This document shows positions 34,029 through 43,430 of a stretch of 64,000 nucleotides of DNA, one piece after another. Every line of letters begins with the position of its first letter. Position 1 is the stretch's first letter. Both the position numbers and the translations under genes were made by a program. Below the pieces are notes generated by a model. It saw nothing but the letters and a program-made list of their open reading frames with translations. It searched no databases and was not told where the DNA came from. This DNA comes from Shewanella sp. KX20019 (lineage in GTDB: Bacteria > Pseudomonadota > Gammaproteobacteria > Enterobacterales > Shewanellaceae): positions 1,178,001-1,242,000 of the forward strand of contig NZ_CP068437.1 in assembly GCF_016757755.1 (NCBI RefSeq), in the 5' to 3' direction.

Positions 34029-34409
34029 CTACTCTTTGCTTGGGCTCGTTCGACTAATTGGAGCTTGGACGGGAGCCTGATGGTTGGGATGTGAGACGAC
34101 TCCTTGGCCATTTGCTGGTGGTGCCATCGGTGGAATACCTACTGGCGGAGGTGGGGGCAATGGTTTGTCGTCAGCCGCAAATATCTCAGTCTCATTCTCG
34201 GACATTTTACTTTGGCTTAGCGGGTACTGTTGAGGTTCGTTCACCCGCTCATCCACACTAGATCTCTCTACGGGAAGTTGAGCAATGCTGGCCTGAGTGT
34301 CATTGGCCAGAGGAAGCGACTCACTCGCTGGTTTGGTTTGTTCTAGGTTGACGACGAACAAACCCGCAAGCGCCAAGATTGTAGCGCCAATAGCTATTTT
34401 ATTATTCAT
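34029..34409 (-). CDS. Hypothetical membrane-anchored proline-rich protein
   Basis: The product has 126 residues. A single N-terminal TM helix or signal anchor (NNKIAIGATILALAGLFVV) is followed by a low-complexity polar part and a proline-rich segment (PLPPPPPVGIPPMAPPANG) near residues 80-100. I use the ATG at 34409, which places a GGATG element about 10 bp upstream; the open frame begins at 34424. No family is recognised. It is convergent with the DUF2059 gene. Confidence 0.6.
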   Translation of the reverse strand: MNNKIAIGATILALAGLFVVNLEQTKPASESLPLANDTQASIAQLPVERSSVDERVNEPQQYPLSQSKMSENETEIFAADDKPLPPPPPVGIPPMAPPANGQGVVSHPNHQAPVQAPISRTSPSKE

Positions 34410-34538
34410 TCTATAAACATCCATGTGTAAGTTAATAACTTAACCTAACAGGTGTGCAGATTGTATGCAATTAGTGGCGTGAGAACGAGTCTAATACCGT
34501 GACCAGCAATGATGGCAGTTCCTCATTATGGTATGGGT

Positions 34539-34592
34539 TAAACGCTGACAAAGTGTGAGCAATTGCTAAGGCTGCTTGTGTATGTAAAGCTA
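34539..34592. repeat. 54-bp dispersed repeat, copy 2
   Basis: It aligns without gaps to 28213-28266 and lies about 45 bp upstream of the SDR gene start. No coding function is supported. Confidence 0.65.
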
Positions 34593-34635
34593 TAATCAGG
34601 TATTTCGTTCATCAATTTAGCTTATAGGAACAAAC

Positions 34636-35301
34636 ATGTCTCAAACTGTAGTGATTACTGGAGCTAATCGCGGTATAGGGTTAGCGCTAACAGCCCTTTA
34701 TGCCGCAGAAGGTAAAACTGTTTATGCTCTATGCCGAACACCGTCTGCCGCGTTATCAGCGTTAAAGGTAAACGTGGTGACTGATATTGACGTGGCAACG
34801 GATGCTGGCATCGCCAACATGAAACAGGCATTAGCGACTATCAACATCGATGTGCTGGTGTGTAACGCTGGTATATTACGGGATGAGAACTTGGCTAACC
34901 TGAATCTTGATACTATTCGCGCCCAGTTTGAAGTGAATGCGTTGGCACCACTTCGCGTGGTTGAATCGCTACAAAATCGCTTAACTCGCGGCGCTAAAGT
35001 GGCGATGATCACCTCTAGAATGGGCTCAATTGAAGATAATACTTCCGGTGGTCGTTACGGTTACCGTATGTCAAAAGCGGCGTTAAATGCAGCATCAATG
35101 TCGTTAAGCCATGACTTGGCTCCTAAAGAGGTGGCGGTTGGTATCTATCATCCTGGATATGTGCAAACCGATATGGTTAACCATGGCGGCGATATCTCAG
35201 CTACTGAGTCTGCAGGCCGCATCGTTGACTTAATTGAGCAACTTGATATGAGTCAGTCTGGGGTGTTTAGGCACTCAAACGGTCAAGTATTACCTTGGTA
35301 A
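34636..35301 (+). CDS. Short-chain dehydrogenase/reductase
   Basis: This 221-residue SDR has the Rossmann motif TGANRGIG (residues 8-15), NAG near residue 75, serine 129 region (MITSRMGS), and the catalytic YGYRMSK (Y-x-x-x-K) near residue 141. PGYVQTDM is the usual loop after strand beta-6. The sequence is closest in style to C-factor/carbonyl-reductase-like SDRs; substrate unknown. The ATG at 34636 follows TAGGAACAAAC. It is a single gene. Confidence 0.85.
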   Translation: MSQTVVITGANRGIGLALTALYAAEGKTVYALCRTPSAALSALKVNVVTDIDVATDAGIANMKQALATINIDVLVCNAGILRDENLANLNLDTIRAQFEVNALAPLRVVESLQNRLTRGAKVAMITSRMGSIEDNTSGGRYGYRMSKAALNAASMSLSHDLAPKEVAVGIYHPGYVQTDMVNHGGDISATESAGRIVDLIEQLDMSQSGVFRHSNGQVLPW

Positions 35302-35524
35302 GCGCAATTTAAAAAAGAGAGAGTAAGTAGAGGCTGGGTTGTTTGTTATTTCGGAACAGGTAACTCTGTCTTCAGGTTTTGGTATCAATACTATTTTATG
35401 CCGATTGAACAGCAATGGCGTCGGCCACTATAGGCGCTTTGCATACTTTAACTTTGTATGTTTTATGTGAGATTTAGGGCGTTACCCTGATGTGGTTATA
35501 ACATTAGATCTTCATATGTAAATT
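35302..35524. other. Intergenic region upstream of the TonB receptor
   Basis: This holds the promoter area of the receptor gene. No gene was seen. The Fur-type box lies at its downstream edge. Confidence 0.5.
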
Positions 35525-35543
35525 GTAAGTGATAATCATTATT
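35525..35543 (+). promoter_or_regulatory. Fur box
   Basis: GTAAGTGATAATCATTATT matches the Fur consensus GATAATGATAATCATTATC at 15 of 19 positions; the 13-bp core GATAATCATTATT matches at 12. It lies 60 bp before the receptor start codon, so iron repression of the receptor is expected. Confidence 0.8.
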
Positions 35544-35602
35544 ATTTGGTTGTTTTTTCTTTATACTCGCCGCCATCTTTTCTTATCTATGAGAATACTC
35601 TG

Positions 35603-37930
35603 GTGTTGTCACGTTCTATTAAACTGTTTTCATTATCTTTTCTTGCTCTATCGATTCAGTCACATGTCTATGCGCAAACCGAAGTCTCGGCAATGGACTC
35701 TACCTCTAACACACAAGCGGCCAAAATTGATGCGACAAACAGGGTGCTAGGCGCACCTAAAGTCGCAGCGATGGAGGTCATTGAAGTAACAGGAAGAGCT
35801 TATCGACGAGGGTTAAAATTGGCGCCTCCGGGCACAGCGGTTATGACCATGAAAGAGGTCGAGGAGCAGCAATCAACACAGTTTGCAGAGCTGGTTGATC
35901 AACTCCCTGGTGTTAACATTGATGGCGGTACGCGAGTCGGGGGGGAGCGCATTAATGTGTGGGGTTTTGGTGATGAAGAAGACCTTAATATGTATTTAGA
36001 CAATGCCCCTTTAGGTTTTGAGCAGTATCGTTATGGCTCTTTTTTCGTTGACCCTGATTTAATTAAGCAGGTGCAGGTGATTAAGGGGGCGCATGATGTT
36101 CGCTCTGGTAATGGTGGTTTTGGTGGTTCCATGTATGTCACCAGCAAAAGTGCAGAGGACTTTTTAAAGGCTGGAGAACATTTCGGCGCCCGAGTCAAAG
36201 CAGGTTACAGCGACAATAATGACGAAAAGCGCAGCTTAGTCAGTGTATATGGGCAATTTAATCGTCACCTATCTGCCATTGTGAATTACACCTATCGAGA
36301 TGCCAACGACACCACTCTAGGAAATGGTATTTGGGGCGACAATATCGCTGAAGAGGGGGAGCCTCCTGAACGTGATACTGGTGATGAAGCTAAACTGCGC
36401 TACTCTGGCTACCGTCAAAATAGCTTATTAGCAAAAATTGACTTCGACTATGGCGACCATTTGATGTCACTGTCGATGACAGATTACCAAGATGAAGGAC
36501 AAAAGCCTTGGGCAAACCGCCGTGGCCAAATGCCCACGATTAGTGACTACAACATAAAGAAGTATGGCGATTACGAAACAGCCTTGTATGCAACGACGGC
36601 AGACAATAACTACAAAGATACTAATTACTCATTAAACTATCGTTATACGCCAAATAACGATTGGATTGACACTCAACTTGTTGTCTCAACTAGCAATAAT
36701 CAGCGGCATTGGATACGTCCCGATATTGCATGGGAGAAAATGTATGTGTCCGTTGGTAATTTTGGTCATGAGTCATGGCTTGATTACAAACGCTCATTTG
36801 TGGATATCAATAACACCAGTTGGTTTGGCGATAATAGTCTATTGATTGGATTGCAGTATTTGAGCTCAGATCGTGACTCATTGGTGTATAACAAAACTTA
36901 CGCTAAGAAAGAAGCAAAGAATTTTGGTTTATATACGCCTTATTACCAACCAAGTGGCAAGCAGCAAACATCCAGCGCTTATGCTGAGTTTAATTACCGG
37001 ATTAATGATCAGCTTTCAGTGAAACCTTCGGTTAGATATGACTATATCCGCAGTGAAGGTAAGGGCAACTTGGCCCCTGATTATAACGATCTCTCAGCGG
37101 GCCATGATTATAGCGCAGTGTCACACTCTGGCGTTTCACCTCGTTTAGGGATCCACTATGAGTTGAGCCAACAGACGCAGTTTTACTTTGACTACGCCTA
37201 TACGTTACAAGCTCCGGTTATCGACGATATCTACACTGTACAATACGCTAGAGCGAGTAAGGCAATCACCTCAAGCCGTGATCTTGAGGCTGAACGCTTA
37301 CATGCTTATAAATTGGGGCTTACGCAGTTAAATAGTGGCTTATTGGCCGATGACGATACCTTGTCTACCCAGCTTACCCTCTATTACCACAAAGGTGAGA
37401 ATGATGTCGCTAAGCGCTCAGGTGTAAATTCGGTAGAACAAGCACAAGGTTATAATACTAACCTTGAGGGCTATTATAATCAGGGGGCTGATTTAGTTGT
37501 TAATTACCGATACCAAGATCTGTTTGCCGATTTAGATGCGTCTTATATTACTGGTAAACACAATGGTAGTTTAAAAGACTCGAGCGGAGAGGATGAATAC
37601 CTAGCCGACTTAGCACCGACGAATATCGGTTTGAAGCTGGGTTACTACCTTACTCATGACTTAATGTTCGCATGGCGTGGTAAGTGGTATGACAGTAAGT
37701 CTGAAGATGAGATGCCAAACAAAAGTAGCTTTAGAACGGATCAAGCAACAGATGCTTACTTTGTTCAGGACTTCTATGTTGCTTATACAGGTGAATCGGG
37801 CGTTCTAGATAATTGGGAAGGTTATTTAACGGTAAAAAATATAACCAATCAATACTATAAGCCCTATATGGGAGACGGAGTTCCAGCGGCAGGCCGAGAT
37901 GTTAGAGTCAGCGTGGCTTACAAGTTTTAG
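35603..37930 (+). CDS. TonB-dependent receptor, heme/hemoglobin-type
   Basis: This outer-membrane receptor has about 775 residues. The signal peptide is LSRSIKLFSLSFLALSIQSHVYA, and a TonB-box-like MEVIEVTG follows about 50 residues later. The plug has VEEQQSTQFAELVDQLPGVNIDGGTR and INVWGFGDEEDLNMYLDNAP. IKQVQVIKGAHDVRSGNGGFGGSMYVTSKSAEDFL resembles the hemoglobin/transferrin receptor subfamily. The barrel ends with a terminal F. I start at GTG 35603, with GAGAA 7 bp upstream; the open frame runs back to TTG at 35546, inside the Fur-box region, which is unlikely. Fur control fits iron uptake. No heme ABC transporter genes are adjacent, so the ligand is not certain. Confidence 0.82.
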   Translation: MLSRSIKLFSLSFLALSIQSHVYAQTEVSAMDSTSNTQAAKIDATNRVLGAPKVAAMEVIEVTGRAYRRGLKLAPPGTAVMTMKEVEEQQSTQFAELVDQLPGVNIDGGTRVGGERINVWGFGDEEDLNMYLDNAPLGFEQYRYGSFFVDPDLIKQVQVIKGAHDVRSGNGGFGGSMYVTSKSAEDFLKAGEHFGARVKAGYSDNNDEKRSLVSVYGQFNRHLSAIVNYTYRDANDTTLGNGIWGDNIAEEGEPPERDTGDEAKLRYSGYRQNSLLAKIDFDYGDHLMSLSMTDYQDEGQKPWANRRGQMPTISDYNIKKYGDYETALYATTADNNYKDTNYSLNYRYTPNNDWIDTQLVVSTSNNQRHWIRPDIAWEKMYVSVGNFGHESWLDYKRSFVDINNTSWFGDNSLLIGLQYLSSDRDSLVYNKTYAKKEAKNFGLYTPYYQPSGKQQTSSAYAEFNYRINDQLSVKPSVRYDYIRSEGKGNLAPDYNDLSAGHDYSAVSHSGVSPRLGIHYELSQQTQFYFDYAYTLQAPVIDDIYTVQYARASKAITSSRDLEAERLHAYKLGLTQLNSGLLADDDTLSTQLTLYYHKGENDVAKRSGVNSVEQAQGYNTNLEGYYNQGADLVVNYRYQDLFADLDASYITGKHNGSLKDSSGEDEYLADLAPTNIGLKLGYYLTHDLMFAWRGKWYDSKSEDEMPNKSSFRTDQATDAYFVQDFYVAYTGESGVLDNWEGYLTVKNITNQYYKPYMGDGVPAAGRDVRVSVAYKF

Positions 37931-37942
37931 CCATTAATACAG

Positions 37943-37974
37943 CAATAAAAGGCCATAATTTTGGCCTTTTATTG
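37943..37974. terminator. Bidirectional terminator between receptor and deaminase genes
   Basis: CAATAAAAGGCC - ATAATTTT - GGCCTTTTATTG, a 12-bp perfect stem, lies 13 bp after the receptor stop codon and 17 bp from the end of the convergent deaminase gene. Confidence 0.85.
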
Positions 37975-37990
37975 TCTCTAAATTTAATAA

Positions 37991-38440
37991 CTACTCAGCT
38001 TCAGCTGCTTCTACCTGCATCCAATCAACTTCGACGCCGGCTTGGTCGAACATGTCTTGGCTTATCTTAATCTTTTCGCCCCAACGTGATAGAAAGTCTG
38101 GACTTGGTTGTGGGCTGTGTACTGTGCTTAAGCCTGTTTGAATTATCTTTGCCGCGCAGTTAGGGCAGGGAAAATGGGTTACCCAAATTTCGCAGCCACT
38201 GAGATCTCGCTTGGCATAGAGGATAGCATTCTCTTCGGCATGGAGGGTTTTAAGTAACTTCATCTCACGGTTGTCGGTTTCAGCACTATCAGAAACCCCA
38301 TGAGGGTAGCCATTGAAACCTAAAGAGACAATGCGGTTATTTTCGGTGATCACCGCGCCTACTTGTGTAGAGGGATCTTTGCTCCAAGATGCAACAAGCT
38401 CGGCCATCTGTAAAAATCGTGTCGCCCATTTGGTCATCAT
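37991..38440 (-). CDS. dCMP deaminase-type zinc enzyme
   Basis: This 149-residue member of the cytidine/deoxycytidylate deaminase family has zinc ligands and catalytic glutamate in LHAEENAILYA (His66, Glu68) and FPCPNCAAKI. SKDPSTQVGAVI and SLGFNGYPHGV near the N-terminus match the dCMP deaminase (ComEB-like) subgroup that makes dUMP. It begins with MMTKWATRF; AGGAGTGC precedes it. It is a single gene, convergent with the receptor gene. Confidence 0.85.
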   Translation of the reverse strand: MMTKWATRFLQMAELVASWSKDPSTQVGAVITENNRIVSLGFNGYPHGVSDSAETDNREMKLLKTLHAEENAILYAKRDLSGCEIWVTHFPCPNCAAKIIQTGLSTVHSPQPSPDFLSRWGEKIKISQDMFDQAGVEVDWMQVEAAEAE

Positions 38441-38561
38441 CTAACAAGCACTCCTAAATCTATACGACTGAATAAACTACTCAAACTTCACGCTATTCTC
38501 TATGGAGAACAATGATAAATCAACCTATAGCTAGCTGAATGAGTAAATAGGCGGAATAGGG

Positions 38562-40223
38562 CTAAATGATATCGAGCGAGGATGTCTGGGTTGTAGAATA
38601 AGCAGGGATTTGGCAAGACTGGCCAAAGCGATTCAAACCAAACCACAACAATAGCGTTGCAGTGAGGAGTACGCTCCACCATGAAAGTCCAAAGCCTGTC
38701 GCCACAGTGCTTAAGAATGCGGTGGCTCCAACAACGAGCGCGTATGGCATTTGGGTTCTAACATGCTCTATATGATTACACTGAGAAGCCATAGAGGAGA
38801 GAATCGTAGTATCAGATATTGGCGAGCAATGATCCCCCCAAACTGAGCCCGCTAGTACACAGGAAATTGAAGAGTATATAATGTGCATGTCCGCAGGGTT
38901 AACAGCGCCATTGTTGCCTGAAACTAAGCTCCAACTTACTGGAACAACCAGCGGCATTAATATCCCCATGGTGCCCCAACTCGTCCCCGTTCCCAGTGAA
39001 ATAACCCCAGCCAATAAAAAAACTACCGCTGGAAATAACGCCGGATAAATGCCATCAGCTATGATAGTTGCAAGATAGTTTGCAGTGTTTAACTCTCGGG
39101 TGATTTCAGCGAGTGCCCAGCTTAAAACAAGTATCACAAGTGCTGTTGTAACGCGGCTTAATCCATTTGTCCAAGAGTCGATAGTCTCTTCTAAAGACAT
39201 GATTTTTTGAAAAACTGTCATCATAATTGCGACAATAGATCCTAGAAAGCCACCAAACAATAATGCAACAAGTGAATTGGCACTGGCCAGTATATCTGTA
39301 ATCGTAGCGCCTTGACCTGTGACTATAATACCCAAGATAACCGTGATAATTAAGGTAAGGATCGGCAGTAATGCATTTAAACAACTAGAGCGTTGAGGTG
39401 CTGATTTTACTTCGTTTAACTCTGGCACATGTACTGAAGGTTCAGCTGAGAACGCTCCTCTTTCAGCTGTTAGCATCGGACCAAAATCTTTACCTGTGTA
39501 CGCGATGAAAATAACAAATATAAGTGTCAATATAGGATAAAAGCTATAGGCAAGGGAGTTTAGAAAGATAGCATAGGGTTCGTTTAAACCATCAATACTC
39601 TCGATTGCCACGCCAATCAATCCCACCTCATATCCAATCCAAATCGAAATCAACGCTATAGACGCCAGAGGTGCTGCGGTAGCATCGACCAAATAAGCCA
39701 ACTTCTCCCGTGATATTTTTACTTTATCGGTTAGAGACCGCATGGTATTGCCGACAATTAATGTATTGGCATAGTCATCAAAGAAGATAACAAAGCCCAT
39801 AAAGACAGTACTCAGCTGTACGCTTTTTCGACTGTTTGCCCAACGCTTAATCTGCTCAATTAAGCCAATTAAACCACCATTGCTAGAAATGACTCCGACC
39901 ATACCACTGATAAATAAAGTAATGAGAATAATTGAAGTATGGTCAGTATCATTCATCACATTTATTACATACTTTTGTGGTACATCAAGCAGACCTTTAA
40001 AGAGCGCTGTAAAGTCTTGGCCTGCTATTGCCCACGCGCCAAACCAAATTCCTAAAAACAGAGCAATAATAACTTGCCGCAGAATAAATGCTGCTGCAAT
40101 GGCGATAAGAGGAGGTAAAATTGAAATAACATTCGGAGTTGCTAATGCTGAACTGTCAGCTGCAAAATGGGCTATCGAAAAAGAGCAAGCAAGCAGCACT
40201 ATGATTGATATCCAGCGTTTCAT
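38562..40223 (-). CDS. NhaC-family Na+/H+ antiporter
   Basis: This inner-membrane carrier has about 553 residues and 12 or more TM segments. FFDDYANTLIVGNTMRSL near residue 175 and GDHCSPISDTTILSS near residue 460 are NhaC-family hallmarks (the aspartates and GDHxSPISDTT loop). LLAGVISLGTGTSWGTMGILMPLV lies between them. I use ATG 40223 (MKRWISIIVLLACSFS), as the earlier open frame to 40415 lacks family sequence; GGGAG lies 11 bp upstream, slightly far. Some NhaC relatives exchange substrates such as malate/lactate or amino acids, so the exact substrate is open. Confidence 0.82.
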   Translation of the reverse strand: MKRWISIIVLLACSFSIAHFAADSSALATPNVISILPPLIAIAAAFILRQVIIALFLGIWFGAWAIAGQDFTALFKGLLDVPQKYVINVMNDTDHTSIILITLFISGMVGVISSNGGLIGLIEQIKRWANSRKSVQLSTVFMGFVIFFDDYANTLIVGNTMRSLTDKVKISREKLAYLVDATAAPLASIALISIWIGYEVGLIGVAIESIDGLNEPYAIFLNSLAYSFYPILTLIFVIFIAYTGKDFGPMLTAERGAFSAEPSVHVPELNEVKSAPQRSSCLNALLPILTLIITVILGIIVTGQGATITDILASANSLVALLFGGFLGSIVAIMMTVFQKIMSLEETIDSWTNGLSRVTTALVILVLSWALAEITRELNTANYLATIIADGIYPALFPAVVFLLAGVISLGTGTSWGTMGILMPLVVPVSWSLVSGNNGAVNPADMHIIYSSISCVLAGSVWGDHCSPISDTTILSSMASQCNHIEHVRTQMPYALVVGATAFLSTVATGFGLSWWSVLLTATLLLWFGLNRFGQSCQIPAYSTTQTSSLDII

Positions 40224-40686
40224 ATCTAAATTTACTCCCGTGTTTTCCCCCTTTTTTAAGCCCGCTTTATCTATAACGGCCATGAATAATGAAGAGCTAA
40301 CAGTGCCATATAAAGCTGTTTTTTTAAGGTGGAAAACATGCAAAATTGATGACATTGAGTGTAGGTTAGGAAATTTAGAAGTACAAATAGCACCATCCGT
40401 GGGCAACTTCTGCATCGCAATCGAGACACATATGACTTAGTTAGGTCGCCCCTCTAATGCTCTCAAGGCAGTATCAACCATGCTTGTAACGAAATGCATG
40501 ACAATGTTGTGTGGTTTTGACTGATTATCTCCACTGATTAAACATTTACACTTCCCCGTATAGGTCCCTCAGAACGAATAGATCTTAAATGGCGTTACTA
40601 ACACCCATAGATAAAGTGTCGTCAAATCTATGATTACCCTCAAACGACATATAAGTAAAAAAACGCAGAGTAGCAAGGAAATATAA
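40224..40686. other. Divergent promoter region
   Basis: A gene-free region lies between the NhaC-type gene (minus) and the GltS gene (plus). It should hold both promoters. ORFs here are shadows or unsupported extensions. Confidence 0.5.
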
Positions 40687-41919
40687 ATGCAGCTTGAAAT
40701 CGTCGATGTATCACCGTTTGTCGCTTTTACGTTAGCGATTATGGTGCTGTTTTATGGAAAATATCTAACGACTAAATATGAACTATTGCGTAAATACAGT
40801 ATTCCAGAGCCCGTCGTGGGCGGTTTTGCTTGTGCTGTCTTAGTCGGCGTACTGTATTACTTTTTTGGCTATCAACTGAATTTTGAATTGGATGTCATGG
40901 AATGGTTGCTGGTCTATTTCTTTACTGGGATCGGTTTACGGGCTGATATTAAAACCCTATTAAAGGGCGGTAAGCCTTTGTTGTTTTTACTCCTCTTAGC
41001 TTCGAGCTATATTGTTATGCAGAATATTTTAGGGGTGAGTGTCGCCAGCTTATTTGGACTCGATCCTAAAGCTGGCTTGATGTCTGGTTCGGTTGCGTTA
41101 ACGGGAGGTGTAGGTACTACTATGGCGTGGGCACCGACCTTTGTGAGCGAGCTTGGTATTGCAAATGCGACAGAGCTAGGCGTAGCGTCAAATACCTTAG
41201 GACTTATTGGCGCTTGCTGTATAGGTGGCCCGATAGCCGCCTACTTGATTAAGCGTCACAAACTTGAAGTCAGTGCCAGTGATGATCTCACCATAGGGAC
41301 AACACATACTGCTGAAACGGCTGGAATTAGTGTGACATACTTTGGTGTGTTACGTGCGTGGTTGTGGTTAAACGTCTCTATGATGCTTGGCTATAGTATT
41401 AATGAAACCTTGCAAGCGGCAGGGGTAAAATTACCGTTGTTTGTGGCCTGTTTGCTGGCGGGTATTTTAGTCGGAAACTTTGGTCGTTGGGCATTGGGCC
41501 GCTTAAATAGACCTAGATTACATAACTATGCAGAAGAAGCTGAGCGAGGTTTAACGCTTATTTCGGATCTCTGTTTGGGGATGTTCTTGACCATGGCACT
41601 AATGAGTCTGCAGATCTGGAAACTGGAAGGCAGCTTTGTTTACATTTGTACTATTGTAGGACTACAGATCTTGATGTCTGCACTATTTACGACTTTTGTG
41701 GTGTTCCGCGTGATGGGCAAAGATTATGGCGCCGCTGTTATCTGCGCAGGCTTTGGTGGTGTCACGCTCGGTTCAACAGCGACTGCGATTGTGAATATGC
41801 AGGCGGTTACACAGCAATATGGCGCTGCACGTCAGGCCTTTATTGTGGTGCCATTGGTATGTGGTTTCTTCATCGACATCGTTAACGCTATGGTGATTAA
41901 TTTTATGGTTTATTTTTAA
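40687..41919 (+). CDS. gltS: Sodium/glutamate symporter GltS
   Basis: This 410-residue inner-membrane sodium:glutamate symporter has the two inverted GltS repeats. SIPEPVVGGFACAVLVGVLYY near residue 38, SGSVALTGGVGTTMAWAPTF near residue 139, and the second pore-loop sequence CAGFGGVTLGSTATAIVNMQAVTQQYG near residue 355 are typical. It starts at ATG 40687 with AAGGAA 10 bp upstream. It is a single gene opposite the NhaC-type carrier; both use sodium gradients. Confidence 0.92.
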   Translation: MQLEIVDVSPFVAFTLAIMVLFYGKYLTTKYELLRKYSIPEPVVGGFACAVLVGVLYYFFGYQLNFELDVMEWLLVYFFTGIGLRADIKTLLKGGKPLLFLLLLASSYIVMQNILGVSVASLFGLDPKAGLMSGSVALTGGVGTTMAWAPTFVSELGIANATELGVASNTLGLIGACCIGGPIAAYLIKRHKLEVSASDDLTIGTTHTAETAGISVTYFGVLRAWLWLNVSMMLGYSINETLQAAGVKLPLFVACLLAGILVGNFGRWALGRLNRPRLHNYAEEAERGLTLISDLCLGMFLTMALMSLQIWKLEGSFVYICTIVGLQILMSALFTTFVVFRVMGKDYGAAVICAGFGGVTLGSTATAIVNMQAVTQQYGAARQAFIVVPLVCGFFIDIVNAMVINFMVYF

Positions 41920-42055
41920 CACTGTAATCAATAATAAATTTAGCGAAGGTATAGCGGTACATAACATTTATGATTGCCGCTCTTGAGCATAAGGCTTGTA
42001 TTGCCTACAATAGCGCACGCTTTATTAACTACAACTTTTCACTACAGGCCCGACC

Positions 42056-42304
42056 ATGACTGACACTACAGCAAAACCAGCTTTACCTGATCGCCTTTCG
42101 GTTAACCCACGTAGCCCACATCATGTGGCAGCAATTTTCGATCACGATATTGGTATTATGCTAAACGGCAAAGAGCGTTTTGATGTCGAAGAGTATTGCA
42201 TCAGTGAAGGTTGGGTTAAAGTCCCGACACACAAAGCACTGGACCGTCGTGGTCAACCACTTATGGTGACAGCAAAAGGTACAGTTGAAGCATTTTATAA
42301 ATAA
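42056..42304 (+). CDS. DUF3297 family small protein
   Basis: The product has 82 residues matching the DUF3297 pattern: LPDRLSVNPRSPHHV, DIGIMLNGKERFDVEEYCISEGWVKVPTHKALDRRGQPL and a basic TAKGTVEAFYK end. The family is widespread in marine gammaproteobacteria with unknown function and is probably cytoplasmic. It is a single gene with its own promoter region (41920-42055). The ATG follows CAGGCCCGACC. Confidence 0.9.
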   Translation: MTDTTAKPALPDRLSVNPRSPHHVAAIFDHDIGIMLNGKERFDVEEYCISEGWVKVPTHKALDRRGQPLMVTAKGTVEAFYK

Positions 42305-42399
42305 ATAGCCTTAACTGATCAACAGGTTTATTGATGCCAGTCATTGTTAAACCTGTTGAAGATACGCCCTTTTCATAGCGCTACTACACCGTTTGAGTC

Positions 42400-43314
42400 T
42401 CACCAATATTTTCTTTTTGAAAGAAAAAAATCAATAAAAGCACGGACTTTAGGCTGCTCAAGCTTAACCTGATGATAATAGAGATAAAGTTCTACGGATG
42501 AATACCAGTATTCCTGCAAAACTGGCACTAACTCTTGATTGGCCACATAGGTTTTAATGTCGTGATTATCAACTAAGGCATTGATTAACCCTATCCCTTG
42601 CACTGCCAGTTTTGAATGTCCGCTAACGGTTTTAATCGGCGCGTCCAGTAACACGTATTCCATCTCAGTTTGTACACTATTGGCGGATTTGTTAACCACT
42701 AGCGCATTACTCGGTTGTTGGTGCGGATGACTAATCATCTGGTGTTTTTTTAGTTCATCTGGGGTATCTGGGGTACCGAATCTGACCAGGTAGTCTGGCG
42801 AGGCAAAAACTCCCAGTTTTGCCTGCCATAATGACCTCCGTTTTAGATTCGGGTGTTTTATTCCTAAGTAATCAGATACCCCCCAATAGATATCATGGAG
42901 GTCTTCGTCTACATCAATAATGTTTTCCTTCACATCAAAAATGAGTTCAATATCAGGGTAAAGACGGTGAAACTCGGCTAACCAGGGGAAAATGGTTTCA
43001 TCATAAGTTTGCACATCTTGAGACATTAATTTGAGGATCCCAGTAAATTTATCCTGTCGAGTCTCAAGCCAGTGCGACAGTGAATCATGCTGTTCAATTA
43101 TTTTCTGTGCGCGGAGCAAAAACTCGCCACCAAACTGGGTCAATCTGATTTTTCGAGTGCTACGCTCAAACAGTGGTGCTCCCAAGCGTTTTTCGAGTTG
43201 TGAAACCTGCTTGCTCATCGCCATTGGAGTTTGTCTTTGGGCATTCGCTGCTAGGGTAAAGCTGCGGTGCTTGGCCACAAGAATAAAGGCAATTAGGGTT
43301 TCCGTTTTGAACAT
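42400..43314 (-). CDS. LysR-type transcriptional regulator
   Basis: The product is 304 residues. The winged helix-turn-helix (residues 1-60) reads SFTLAANAQRQTPMAMSKQVSQLEKRLGAPLFERSTRKIRLTQFGGEFL. The C-terminal effector domain resembles the group that includes TrpI/GcvA-type or YhaJ-like regulators acting on small aromatic or quinone inducers. The CPBP-protease gene is divergent 116 bp away and could be its target; this is inference from arrangement. Codon use fits the neighbours. Confidence 0.88.
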   Translation of the reverse strand: MFKTETLIAFILVAKHRSFTLAANAQRQTPMAMSKQVSQLEKRLGAPLFERSTRKIRLTQFGGEFLLRAQKIIEQHDSLSHWLETRQDKFTGILKLMSQDVQTYDETIFPWLAEFHRLYPDIELIFDVKENIIDVDEDLHDIYWGVSDYLGIKHPNLKRRSLWQAKLGVFASPDYLVRFGTPDTPDELKKHQMISHPHQQPSNALVVNKSANSVQTEMEYVLLDAPIKTVSGHSKLAVQGIGLINALVDNHDIKTYVANQELVPVLQEYWYSSVELYLYYHQVKLEQPKVRAFIDFFLSKRKYW

Positions 43315-43430
43315 AATGGCCTGACAGTAAACTTTTAGTTTAGCCAGCTTATACTGATAAACTATTTTTATGTAGTTTTATTCCTTATACAGTGTGCTTC
43401 ATTCGTTTAAAAAAGCAACGGAGAGGAACT

